DNA of 7,508 nucleotides from an uncultured Porphyromonadaceae bacterium (lineage in GTDB: Bacteria > Bacteroidota > Bacteroidia > Bacteroidales > Muribaculaceae). The DNA lies in assembly GCA_947178655.1 (NCBI GenBank), contig CAMWZB010000048.1, positions 1 to 7,508 on the forward strand, given 5' to 3'. Position numbers and translations under genes: made by a program. Positions within the stretch are counted from its first letter, which is position 1. Every line of letters starts with the position of its first letter. This document shows, piece by piece, positions 1 to 7,508 of the stretch. The notes below the pieces were generated by a model, which was not told the origin of the DNA, did not search any database, and was given only the letters and a program-made list of their open reading frames with translations.

Positions 1-2571
1 CTGCACGACGGCAGGAAGCTGCTTGTGATCGCCGATCATGACCATCTTGCGTATAGCCGGAGCTCCGCTCGAGTCGACTGCCGAGAGAATGGACAGGAGG
101 TGCGGCTCAAGAATCTGCGAGGCCTCGTCGATGATGGCCAGATCGAATGTCTTGAGCTGCAAAAGATTGATGGCGCCGTTCAGCGACGCCACGGTGGCGG
201 TGTAAATCCGGTTGGCAGCCAGCGCCGAACGCAGGTCAGAGACCTTGCGGCAGGCTGCGAGCCGCTCTTTCAGCAGATAGGGGCGGTAGCACTCCAGACA
301 GGATGACGAAGGGCCGATACGGATGAAATCCAATCCCTCCTCGACAAGTTTCGAGCAGATTTCGTCGACGGCCCGATTGGTGTAGGACAGAAGCAGAACG
401 GACTGCGACGGGTCGGAAAGGGCCTCGCGCAAAGTCGTCATCAGGCCATAGGATGTCTTGCCGGTGCCCGGAGGGCCGATGATGAGGAAGAGGTCTCGCG
501 CCTGCTTCACCCTGAGAGCGAGGTCGTTGAAAGCGCCGTGATCAAGGGAGAGTCCGGCAGAGCGGTCAATCGCGGGCTGACGCCTGAACAGCATGAGATC
601 GCGGCGGCTTCGCGGAGATGACAGGAACGCTTGCAGGCCTTGATACAGAGCGCTGTGCGACGAGTCCATGAAGTCGTGCTCGATGGCCCACAGCACGCCT
701 GTGCGGTATAGGAAAGGCAGTGCGCTTGACTGTGCGAATCGCAGCGTCAGCTCTATCTCACCGGCCTCCATGGCGGCGATGGAACAGCGGAACACCATCG
801 TGCGCCGGGCGTCGGGCTCGGCATCGGCGTCATATGGATAGAGGATGACCGCGTCACCAGGACGAAAGTTGGCGATGTCATTGGACTCGTCCTGACGGAA
901 CGAAAGTACAAGCCGCTCGACCGGTCCGTCGTGAGCGGCGTCGGGACTAATAAGTGCCAGACCGGTGTAGATGTTGCCGTCCTCAAGTTTCTCAGTCACG
1001 CTGCTGTGCCATGTGGCGGCAAAGCCGGAGCCACGTTTGGTGCGGTTTCCGATTTTGGCCAGCGCGTGCTCGCGTGCCACAAAGTGAAGCATACGCTTGA
1101 AGTAGGCAAGCGCGAGGGTGTCGTCGGTGCGGTAGGCATCAAGGACCGCGGCAAGCTGAGGACGCGCATATCGCTCCCAGAAGCGGTCAGGCTTACCGTG
1201 ATTCAGGCTCTCCGGAGTGAGCGCACACAATATGTCAGAGTCGCCTTCGGCAAGGCGGTTCTCGTAGTAGACGATAAGATTTCTGAGCTTCAGTGCGTCC
1301 CACAGCAACTCCGGAGCCGGCCCCAGAGCCACCAGCGGACGGCCATAGCGCGAATACATGAGGAATGCACTGAGCTGGCGGGCATTAGCCTCGTACCGTT
1401 CACGGTAGTTGAGACGCATTATGGCCATGTAAAGCAGGAGCTGCACATAGTGGGACTCGCGATATCGCGGGACGTCAGGCTCCGGTCCCGGAGGCCAGGC
1501 CCCTTTGCCTGATTTCTGCTCTACAAGGACACGGTAATCAAGCTGCATGAGGTCCATACGCCCCTGCAGACCGAGCATCTCGGAGAAAAATGCCGGTTCG
1601 AGCATGACTTTCGAGCGGTCGAAACCTGACACTGCCGCGGCCATGTCGCGGTGTATGGCCTTGTGGATGTTGGCGCTCTGCCCGATGGCGTCGAAGCGGA
1701 ACGACGGCGTGAGGCCGCATGTGGCAAGATTGACGGCATTCGCTCTGAAGAATGTACGCGCGCTCGTGGCGAAGTCGAGCGTATCGGGAACCGCGGCGTT
1801 CACTTCTTCGTCAAGGAGCTGAGAAGCGAAGTTACCAAGATTGATGGCCTCGGTATTGGCCGGAGCCTTGAACTTGCGCACGATGGCAAGCCGCGGGTCG
1901 GCACCGAAGTTTTCGAAGCAACCGGCAATCTGTGTGACGTTGACTAAAAAATCCGGTTCGTAGATTATGTATGCAGCCCGAGCGCGGCCGTCGGGCCCGA
2001 CCGTGCAGTCGACGAGATTGAGCTGGTCGCGCGGACGTACGATGTCAAGAAGGTATAGGCGGTCGGGAAGCGAAGCATCGACTGATACCGTGTACGGCAC
2101 CTCGCTGTCAGTGACCGCCGATATGACAGAGCCGAATACCTTCACTACAATGACCCGAAGGCAGTCGCAGCGGTCAGGCAACGAACCGGCGATATCGTCA
2201 GCGTCAGCCGCACCGGTCTCAGAAGCCTCAACTCCGGTTCCGTCCAGCAATGCACAGAAGTCGCATACGGCTCTCAAATCGTCATTGAAATGCTCCTCAA
2301 GCAACATCTCCGGCATCGTCGAGCGATGTCGGAAGCGTGTACGGGCACCGTTGACGGCTCGACGCATAGCCACGGAAGCGCCCTTCTCAGTGAGCAGATA
2401 GTCAAGTTTGGCGAACGGACCTGAGAAATTGAAGGGAGCCTCTGCCACGCCTTCGTCGAGAATATCGAAGAAGCAACGGGCCAAAGCGTTATACTTCGAC
2501 GCGGCCGACGCGCCGGACGAAGCCAGCGCGTCGAGGTCGGAGCGTAATGTGTCGAGCGACCCTTGGGTCAT
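1..2571 (-). CDS. Dna2-like PD-(D/E)XK nuclease / superfamily 1 helicase, C-terminus cut by window edge
   Basis: The frame is open for 857 codons from ATG at 2571 to base 1; the stop lies outside the window. Residues 1-290 match nothing I recognise. A RecB/Cas4-type nuclease follows: H303, GRMD (D340), EQK (E351, K353) and QLLLY (Q377, Y381). Residues 520-620 look like the small beta-barrel of Dna2/Upf1-type helicases (FRPGDAVILYP). The helicase RecA1 domain has Walker A GPPGTGKTS (699-707), motif Ia LLLSYTNRAVDE (726-737), Walker B AIIDEAS (812-818) and motif III IGDHKQLP (846-853). Motifs IV-VI and the arginine finger must lie to the left. Nuclease before helicase is the Dna2 order, so the likely role is 5'-flap or end processing in replication and repair; that role is inferred. 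Unlike Dna2, Cas4 and AddB, no cysteine cluster follows QxxxY, so an iron-sulphur cluster is not supported. The start overlaps the preceding stop as ATGA, and an in-frame TAA lies two codons upstream of this ATG, so the start is secure. Confidence 0.9.
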   Translation of the reverse strand, partial: MTQGSLDTLRSDLDALASSGASAASKYNALARCFFDILDEGVAEAPFNFSGPFAKLDYLLTEKGASVAMRRAVNGARTRFRHRSTMPEMLLEEHFNDDLRAVCDFCALLDGTGVEASETGAADADDIAGSLPDRCDCLRVIVVKVFGSVISAVTDSEVPYTVSVDASLPDRLYLLDIVRPRDQLNLVDCTVGPDGRARAAYIIYEPDFLVNVTQIAGCFENFGADPRLAIVRKFKAPANTEAINLGNFASQLLDEEVNAAVPDTLDFATSARTFFRANAVNLATCGLTPSFRFDAIGQSANIHKAIHRDMAAAVSGFDRSKVMLEPAFFSEMLGLQGRMDLMQLDYRVLVEQKSGKGAWPPGPEPDVPRYRESHYVQLLLYMAIMRLNYRERYEANARQLSAFLMYSRYGRPLVALGPAPELLWDALKLRNLIVYYENRLAEGDSDILCALTPESLNHGKPDRFWERYARPQLAAVLDAYRTDDTLALAYFKRMLHFVAREHALAKIGNRTKRGSGFAATWHSSVTEKLEDGNIYTGLALISPDAAHDGPVERLVLSFRQDESNDIANFRPGDAVILYPYDADAEPDARRTMVFRCSIAAMEAGEIELTLRFAQSSALPFLYRTGVLWAIEHDFMDSSHSALYQGLQAFLSSPRSRRDLMLFRRQPAIDRSAGLSLDHGAFNDLALRVKQARDLFLIIGPPGTGKTSYGLMTTLREALSDPSQSVLLLSYTNRAVDEICSKLVEEGLDFIRIGPSSSCLECYRPYLLKERLAACRKVSDLRSALAANRIYTATVASLNGAINLLQLKTFDLAIIDEASQILEPHLLSILSAVDSSGAPAIRKMVMIGDHKQLPAVVQ

Positions 2572-2864
2572 ACATTATAGTCCACGCAGGCTCTGCCGGC
2601 TATGAATGGCTTGATGATGGCCACACATGCCAGGTGTGCCGGATGTACGGCGTATGCAGCAAGCGCCTGTGCGTCAGGGCATGTGGCAGTGAGGACTACA
2701 TGCCAGTTTCCTTCTGCCGGAACGTCGTTGACATGTGCTTCCATGGCATCAAGGCCATCGATGACGGGCGGAAGCGCCTCCAGCCCGTCCTTGAACCGCC
2801 GGCAAATGTCGGCAAGCTGCTCGCCCTCGGCCGAGAGACGGAACATAACGGTGTGTCTGATCAT
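2568..2864 (-). CDS. Dabb (stress-responsive A/B barrel) domain protein
   Basis: This 98-residue protein fits the Dabb family (dimeric alpha+beta barrel, ferredoxin-like) along its whole length. It opens with the typical MIRHTVMFRL strand (H4), has the conserved YAVHPAH segment (71-77, HPxH) and ends with the closing strand RACVDYNV. Family members are small cytosolic proteins that form tight dimers; some act as enzymes or are induced by stress, but most in bacteria have no known function, so no substrate can be given. The gene starts 30 bases after the ABC-F stop, behind an A/G-rich stretch (GAAAGAAAA) that may aid ribosome binding, and its TGA overlaps the helicase ATG. It has no promoter match of its own in the short gap and is most likely read from the promoter ahead of the ABC-F gene. 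Confidence 0.9.
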   Translation of the reverse strand: MIRHTVMFRLSAEGEQLADICRRFKDGLEALPPVIDGLDAMEAHVNDVPAEGNWHVVLTATCPDAQALAAYAVHPAHLACVAIIKPFIAGRACVDYNV

Positions 2865-2894
2865 TTTTCTTTCGGTATATTCAGGTAGATGTTA

Positions 2895-4585
<1,691 letters not shown>

Positions 4586-4606
4586 GGAGTTGTCCTCACA
4601 TCCCTA

Positions 4607-5479
4607 TCACGACCCTATGATGAGGCAGAGAAGGCTCAGCAGGAGGATGCCGAGGTCGATGAGCTTGCCGCGGATATTGCGCTCTCGCAGAGCGATGACA
4701 CCGTACGCGAATGAAACCAGAACGCTGCCGCGGCGTATCATCGATACGACGGCTATCATGGACCCCGGCAAGGAAAGCGCGTAGAAATACGCTATGTCCG
4801 CAGCGGTGAGGAAGATGGATATGCCGACGATGGTCCAGCGCCATCGGAAGGGTGCCCCGGCATGGCCGGTACGGACGAGGACGAGGACGATGGCTCCCAT
4901 TATCGCCATCTGATAGAATGAGTACCATGCCTGTACCTCGAGAGGCTCGTAGCAGCGCAGCAGATACTTGTCGTAAAGGGCACTTACAGCGCCCAGAACC
5001 GTCGCGCCTATCGACATCCACAGCCAGCGGCTGTGCCTTAATGAAAAACCTTCGGCCGAGCCGATGCGGCTGATGAGGAAGAGGGACAGGAAGCCGAGCA
5101 GAATTCCGACCCACTGCATGGCATTGAGTCTTTCGCCGAACACTACCAGCGCACCGACAAGGACTATCACAGGCCGGGAGGCGCTGACGGGCCCCTGAAT
5201 GGTGAGCGGAAGATGCTTGATGGCAAAGTAGCCCAGAATCCATGAGCTGAGCACTATAATGGCTTTAAGCACTATCAGCGCATGCCCTGTCATGGAGTCG
5301 CCGAGGCCGACGGAGCCATCCGCGAGGCATCCGATGATGACGGGCGACATCAGCAGTGTACCGAAAAGAGTGTTCAGCAGCAGCACGACAGGCACATTAT
5401 TGTCGCGCACTGATATTTTCTTCATTATATCATAAAAGCCGAGACCGACGGCCGAGCAGACAGCAAGCAATATCCACAT
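4607..5479 (-). CDS. EamA/DMT-family ten-helix transporter
   Basis: This 290-residue membrane protein has the two-fold EamA layout. Likely helices are at about 2-19, 30-51, 67-87, 92-113, 119-137, 152-170, 183-203, 214-233, 238-261 and 271-289. The end of the first repeat has the family pattern FGERLNAMQWVGILLG (114-129), and the second repeat ends with the equivalent ALRERNIRGKLIDLGILLL (263-281). Length is typical of the drug/metabolite transporter superfamily, whose members move small metabolites across the inner membrane. The substrate cannot be read from sequence. The helices carry few charges, but D17 with K20/K21 in helix 1, R102 in helix 4 and D228 in helix 8 are polar positions that could line the path. 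The ATG has no Shine-Dalgarno sequence, but a TATCTTTG element lies 28 bases upstream. The gene appears to be transcribed alone: a terminator precedes it and a separate promoter follows it. Confidence 0.92.
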   Translation of the reverse strand: MWILLAVCSAVGLGFYDIMKKISVRDNNVPVVLLLNTLFGTLLMSPVIIGCLADGSVGLGDSMTGHALIVLKAIIVLSSWILGYFAIKHLPLTIQGPVSASRPVIVLVGALVVFGERLNAMQWVGILLGFLSLFLISRIGSAEGFSLRHSRWLWMSIGATVLGAVSALYDKYLLRCYEPLEVQAWYSFYQMAIMGAIVLVLVRTGHAGAPFRWRWTIVGISIFLTAADIAYFYALSLPGSMIAVVSMIRRGSVLVSFAYGVIALRERNIRGKLIDLGILLLSLLCLIIGS

Positions 5480-5506
5480 ATCGTATCACTGAGATTTTTC
5501 AGGGTG

Positions 5507-5514
5507 CAAAGATA
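5507..5514 (-). promoter_or_regulatory. Promoter -7 element for the EamA transporter gene
   Basis: The minus strand reads TATCTTTG here, a perfect match to the Bacteroidota TAnnTTTG -7 element. Twenty bases upstream I see no convincing TTG/TTTG -33 element (the region reads CTGTATCGG), so the promoter may be weak or may need an activator. The implied leader is short, about 20-25 bases, which suits an mRNA without a Shine-Dalgarno sequence. Confidence 0.55.
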
Positions 5515-5540
5515 GTGAACTTCGGCAAATAACCGATACA

Positions 5541-5591
5541 GAAAATGCAGCCAAAAATGCCGCATTCTGAAAACGCGACATTCTTGGCTGC
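5541..5591 (-). terminator. Intrinsic terminator after the tpx gene
   Basis: In minus-strand RNA, bases 5591 to 5547 fold into a hairpin of 17 continuous pairs (arms GCAGCCAAGAATGTCGC and GCGGCATTTTTGGCTGC) around an 11-base loop, followed by the tail ATTTTC (5546-5541). Two pairs are G-U, which become A-C mismatches on the plus strand, so the structure belongs to minus-strand RNA. It begins 27 bases past the tpx stop and lies ahead of the EamA -7 element, as expected for the end of the peroxidase unit. Confidence 0.8.
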
Positions 5592-5618
5592 CGATGTGTG
5601 GACAAAAAGGTGTGTGGT

Positions 5619-6128
5619 TTACTTCACGTTCTTGAGAATATCGACGGCGCCTTTGTAGTAAGGTTCGTTGGTGATTTCGTTGACGAGGTCGCGGTATATG
5701 ATGTTATTCTTCTCGTCGATGACGATGACCGCACGAGCGAGGAGCCCGGCAAGCGGACCGTCGACAATGGTGAGGCCGTACTGCTCGGCAAAGTCGGGCG
5801 AACGGAAAGCCGAAGCGACGATTGCGTTGTCGATGCCTTCGGCGGCACAGAACCGGCCCATGGCGAAGGGAAGGTCATTGGACACGTTGATGACGACAGT
5901 GTCGGGGAGCCCGGCAGCCTCCTTGTTGAATTTACGCACCGACATAGCGCATACAGGAGTGTCGAGACTTGGGAATACGTTAAGCACAATTCTCTTGCCG
6001 GCATACTGACAGCTGCAGACCTCGCTGAGGTCAGAGCCTGTGAGTCTGAACTTCGGAGCCTGAGTACCGACAGCAGGGACAGTCCCGTAGGTGTGGCATG
6101 GCTCCCCCTTGAAATAGATTGTTTCCAT
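5619..6128 (-). CDS. tpx: Thiol peroxidase (atypical 2-Cys peroxiredoxin, Tpx type)
   Basis: This 169-residue cytosolic enzyme of the peroxiredoxin family would reduce hydrogen peroxide and organic peroxides, with electrons from thioredoxin. The peroxidatic cysteine is C60 in FPSLDTPVCAMSVRKFN (52-68), including the family's T57xxC60 and R65 of the active site. The resolving cysteine is C94 in SNDLPFAMGRFCAAEG (83-98), where Tpx enzymes place it on helix 3. The segments GPLAGLLARAVIVID (124-138) and NEITNEPYY (150-158) are also Tpx hallmarks, and the length is typical. There is no signal peptide. An extra CSC pair (38 and 40) and C11 are not part of the known mechanism. The gene begins 12 bases after the stop of the 399-residue redoxin-like gene, without a Shine-Dalgarno sequence, so the two are very likely co-transcribed. 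A terminator follows. No recognisable peroxide-regulator site was seen. Confidence 0.96.
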   Translation of the reverse strand: METIYFKGEPCHTYGTVPAVGTQAPKFRLTGSDLSEVCSCQYAGKRIVLNVFPSLDTPVCAMSVRKFNKEAAGLPDTVVINVSNDLPFAMGRFCAAEGIDNAIVASAFRSPDFAEQYGLTIVDGPLAGLLARAVIVIDEKNNIIYRDLVNEITNEPYYKGAVDILKNVK

Positions 6129-6140
6129 ATATTTCGCTTG

Positions 6141-7340
6141 TTAGTTACACAATGTTGCTTTCGTTATAACGTCAGAAGCGATGTCGCGGTTGTATCCACG
6201 GATAAAATCGCTGACAGTTCCGTCGGTATTCACGAAAACGAGTACGGGCGTGACGGCTCCTACTCCGCAGTCGCGCGCGGCACCTCCGGCATGACGGAGG
6301 ACAGTCTCTCCGGGCCTTGAGCCGCCCGTGACGGCCTCGATGTCGTCAGGCCGCTGGTCCAGAAACGCCCATACTACATCGACCTGACGCGGAGCCGTGG
6401 CGACGGCACGGCGGATGTCGGCGATCATCTGTGGAGTCGAGCCGACCGAGGTATCGGCAAAAACCAGCACAGTCGGAGCCGCGAAGCGCGCACCGGCCAC
6501 ATGGTCATAACGAGTGCCGTCGAGCGCAGGCGCCGATATTCTCGGCAAAGGGCGTCCCGGCAGATTGTCGAGCGAGAATGTGTTCTCGCGATACTTGCCG
6601 AACGCTTCGCTTTCGAGCGCCGTGAGCGCATCGATGGTAAATGAAGCAAGACGAGGAGACCCGGATGTGACGTAGTCGGCCACGATGCTCTGCTCTCCGA
6701 TCTGACCGGGATTGGTCTCGAGTGATATATGGCGGGGAAGCATCGTTGCATTGTCGAGTACATAGACGTATTCGGCGCAGTCGTAGCCTGATATCCGTCG
6801 GACTCCCTTGAGCACCGTGGCCGGCACTCCCGAGCATACAGTATCTGCCGTGACAGTGAATATGTACGTCGAGTCAGCGGCCATCTCGGCGAATCGGCGG
6901 GCCAGAAAGCCGGGGAGGAGTTCGGCGAACTGTACCTGACACTGCACTCCGCGAGCCGCATCGCCTGCCGGAGCGAAGGGCATGACATCTTCTGTGGCAT
7001 GATACTCCTGAAGCCGGCTGTCGCGAAAACGGAAGTGATGGCCGTCGAAATATGCGGAGAAGCCTTCGGAAGAATTTCCGTCGGGCAGATGAAGGGTCCA
7101 GTCTATGAAATAGTCGCATGGAGAGAGTGTGTCGGACTGAGCCGGAGCAGACTGTAGCGCCACGTCATAGCCCACAGGCTCTGATAAAGATGCCAACAGA
7201 ACTTCATAGCGCACACCCGCGCAGTACTCACCGACAGACTCGAGCCGGCTGACAATGTCCGGAACTGCCACCCGGCGCGCGCCGGCCGTGAGACCGGCGG
7301 CTGCGCCAAGCGCAAAGATAAAAGCACGATAATAACTCAT
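6141..7340 (-). CDS. Secreted protein with a thioredoxin-like domain lacking CxxC
   Basis: I do not recognise a named family over the full 399 residues. Residues 1-21 look like a Sec signal peptide (hydrophobic FIFALGAAAGLTAG, possible cleavage after AGA at 21); no lipobox cysteine is present, so a periplasmic or exported soluble protein is expected. Residues 40-225 are rich in beta strands, with YFDGHHFRFRDSRLQEYH (97-114) and LPRHISLETNPG (201-212). This resembles the lipoprotein-binding half-barrel seen in LolA-like proteins, but that comparison is weak. Residues 265-395 read as a TlpA/AhpC-type thioredoxin fold: strand PTVLVFADT (289-297), then SVGS (298-301) where CxxC should be, the cis-proline turn VTP (363-365) and strand VLVFVNTDGTV (366-376). 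With serines in place of both cysteines it should not be a disulphide reductase. The mature part still has seven cysteines (C40, C75, C134, C169, C188, C358, C398). It is followed by tpx after 12 bases, so a role near redox or envelope stress is possible but not shown. Confidence 0.8.
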   Translation of the reverse strand: MSYYRAFIFALGAAAGLTAGARRVAVPDIVSRLESVGEYCAGVRYEVLLASLSEPVGYDVALQSAPAQSDTLSPCDYFIDWTLHLPDGNSSEGFSAYFDGHHFRFRDSRLQEYHATEDVMPFAPAGDAARGVQCQVQFAELLPGFLARRFAEMAADSTYIFTVTADTVCSGVPATVLKGVRRISGYDCAEYVYVLDNATMLPRHISLETNPGQIGEQSIVADYVTSGSPRLASFTIDALTALESEAFGKYRENTFSLDNLPGRPLPRISAPALDGTRYDHVAGARFAAPTVLVFADTSVGSTPQMIADIRRAVATAPRQVDVVWAFLDQRPDDIEAVTGGSRPGETVLRHAGGAARDCGVGAVTPVLVFVNTDGTVSDFIRGYNRDIASDVITKATLCN

Positions 7341-7370
7341 GATGCGATAAACTAATCTATGTAAACAACG

Positions 7371-7402
7371 ACGACAGCGCCGAAAAAGTTCGACGCTGCC
7401 GT
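7371..7402 (-). terminator. Strong hairpin between the outer-membrane gene and the redoxin-like gene
   Basis: In minus-strand RNA, bases 7402 to 7371 form 14 continuous pairs (ACGGCAGCGTCGAA and TTCGGCGCTGTCGT) closed by the four-base loop CTTT. Two pairs are G-U and would be A-C mismatches on the plus strand, so the structure belongs to minus-strand RNA. It starts 21 bases past the stop of the upstream gene. The following tail, CGTTGTTTAC, is only moderately U-rich, so this may be a leaky terminator or a processing/attenuation structure in the leader of the 399-residue gene. Confidence 0.6.
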
Positions 7403-7423
7403 TGAAAACTATATAGATATGTG

Positions 7424-7508
7424 TCAGAAGCGGTATGAAGCGCCGAAGAGGACACGGCCCATCGAGATGAAGCGTGCGCCGCTGGCGTAATCATTCATGA
7501 CACGGTTC
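7424..7508 (-). CDS. 3' end of an outer-membrane beta-barrel protein gene (partial)
   Basis: The last 27 codons of a gene entering from the right end at TGA (7424-7426). The visible residues include NDYASGARFISMGRVLFGASYRF's final strand SMGRVLFGASYRF: alternating hydrophobic residues with a C-terminal phenylalanine preceded by Y-R. That is the recognition signal typical of outer-membrane barrels folded by the BAM complex. In Bacteroidota this ending is common in TonB-dependent receptors and in other barrel proteins; the fragment is too short to tell which. The next gene begins 83 bases downstream on the same strand, beyond a hairpin. Confidence 0.6.
   Translation of the reverse strand, partial: NRVMNDYASGARFISMGRVLFGASYRF

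Noticed and set aside
931..1512. A 193-codon open frame on the plus strand
   Set aside because: It lies opposite the intact nuclease-helicase frame, which carries the recognised motifs; the plus-strand product shows none.
1..2864. Possible antiphage defence module built from the nuclease-helicase and the Dabb gene
   Set aside because: The neighbours are housekeeping-type genes, there is no integrase, transposase, repeat or shift in composition, and the nuclease-helicase fits a Dna2-like repair role. The left flank would be needed to reopen this.
4596..5243. A 215-codon minus-strand frame rich in Arg, His and Pro
   Set aside because: It is an out-of-frame reading of the EamA gene; the true frame has ten hydrophobic helices and the family motifs.
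5598..6320. A 240-codon open frame on the plus strand
   Set aside because: It is antisense to tpx and to the end of the redoxin-like gene and has no recognisable domain.

Overview
The window looks like chromosomal DNA from a Bacteroidota member of order Bacteroidales, with a GC-rich composition that would suit the Muribaculaceae; the family-level guess is inference. The reasons are: two good matches to the Bacteroidota promoter -7 element (TAnnTTTG), mostly weak or absent Shine-Dalgarno sequences, a Bacteroidales-like YbiT-type ABC-F ATPase, and the last strand of an outer-membrane beta-barrel at the right edge. Every gene I can support lies on the minus strand, so transcription runs from right to left. 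Coding density is high and no gap exceeds about 140 bases.

Right part (7508 to 5547). The 3' end of an outer-membrane beta-barrel gene (7424-7508) is followed by a strong hairpin (7371-7402). Next comes a two-gene unit: a secreted 399-residue protein with a thioredoxin-like C-terminal domain that has lost its CxxC (6141-7340), then, 12 bases later, a thiol peroxidase Tpx (5619-6128) with both catalytic cysteines. A 17-bp hairpin with a T-rich tail (5547-5591) ends this unit.

Middle part (5514 to 4607). A ten-helix EamA/DMT-family transporter stands alone, with a perfect -7 element 28 bases ahead of its start codon.

Left part (4585 to 1). A textbook Bacteroidota promoter (4552-4585) drives what looks like a three-gene unit: an ABC-F ATPase, a small Dabb-domain protein 30 bases later, and a large Dna2-like nuclease-helicase whose ATG overlaps the Dabb stop codon (ATGA). 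The helicase reads open without interruption for 857 codons and leaves the window at base 1, so its RecA2 domain is not visible. It is the largest gene here and is easily missed because its stop codon lies outside the window.

I found no clear sign of a wholly new system, mobile element, CRISPR array or RNA gene. The most interesting points are the ABC-F protein, whose sequence losses all fall in one of its two composite ATP sites; the redox-dead SxxS thioredoxin-like protein paired with a peroxidase; the tight coupling of a Dabb protein to a Dna2-like enzyme; and two hairpins whose pairing is complete only in minus-strand RNA.
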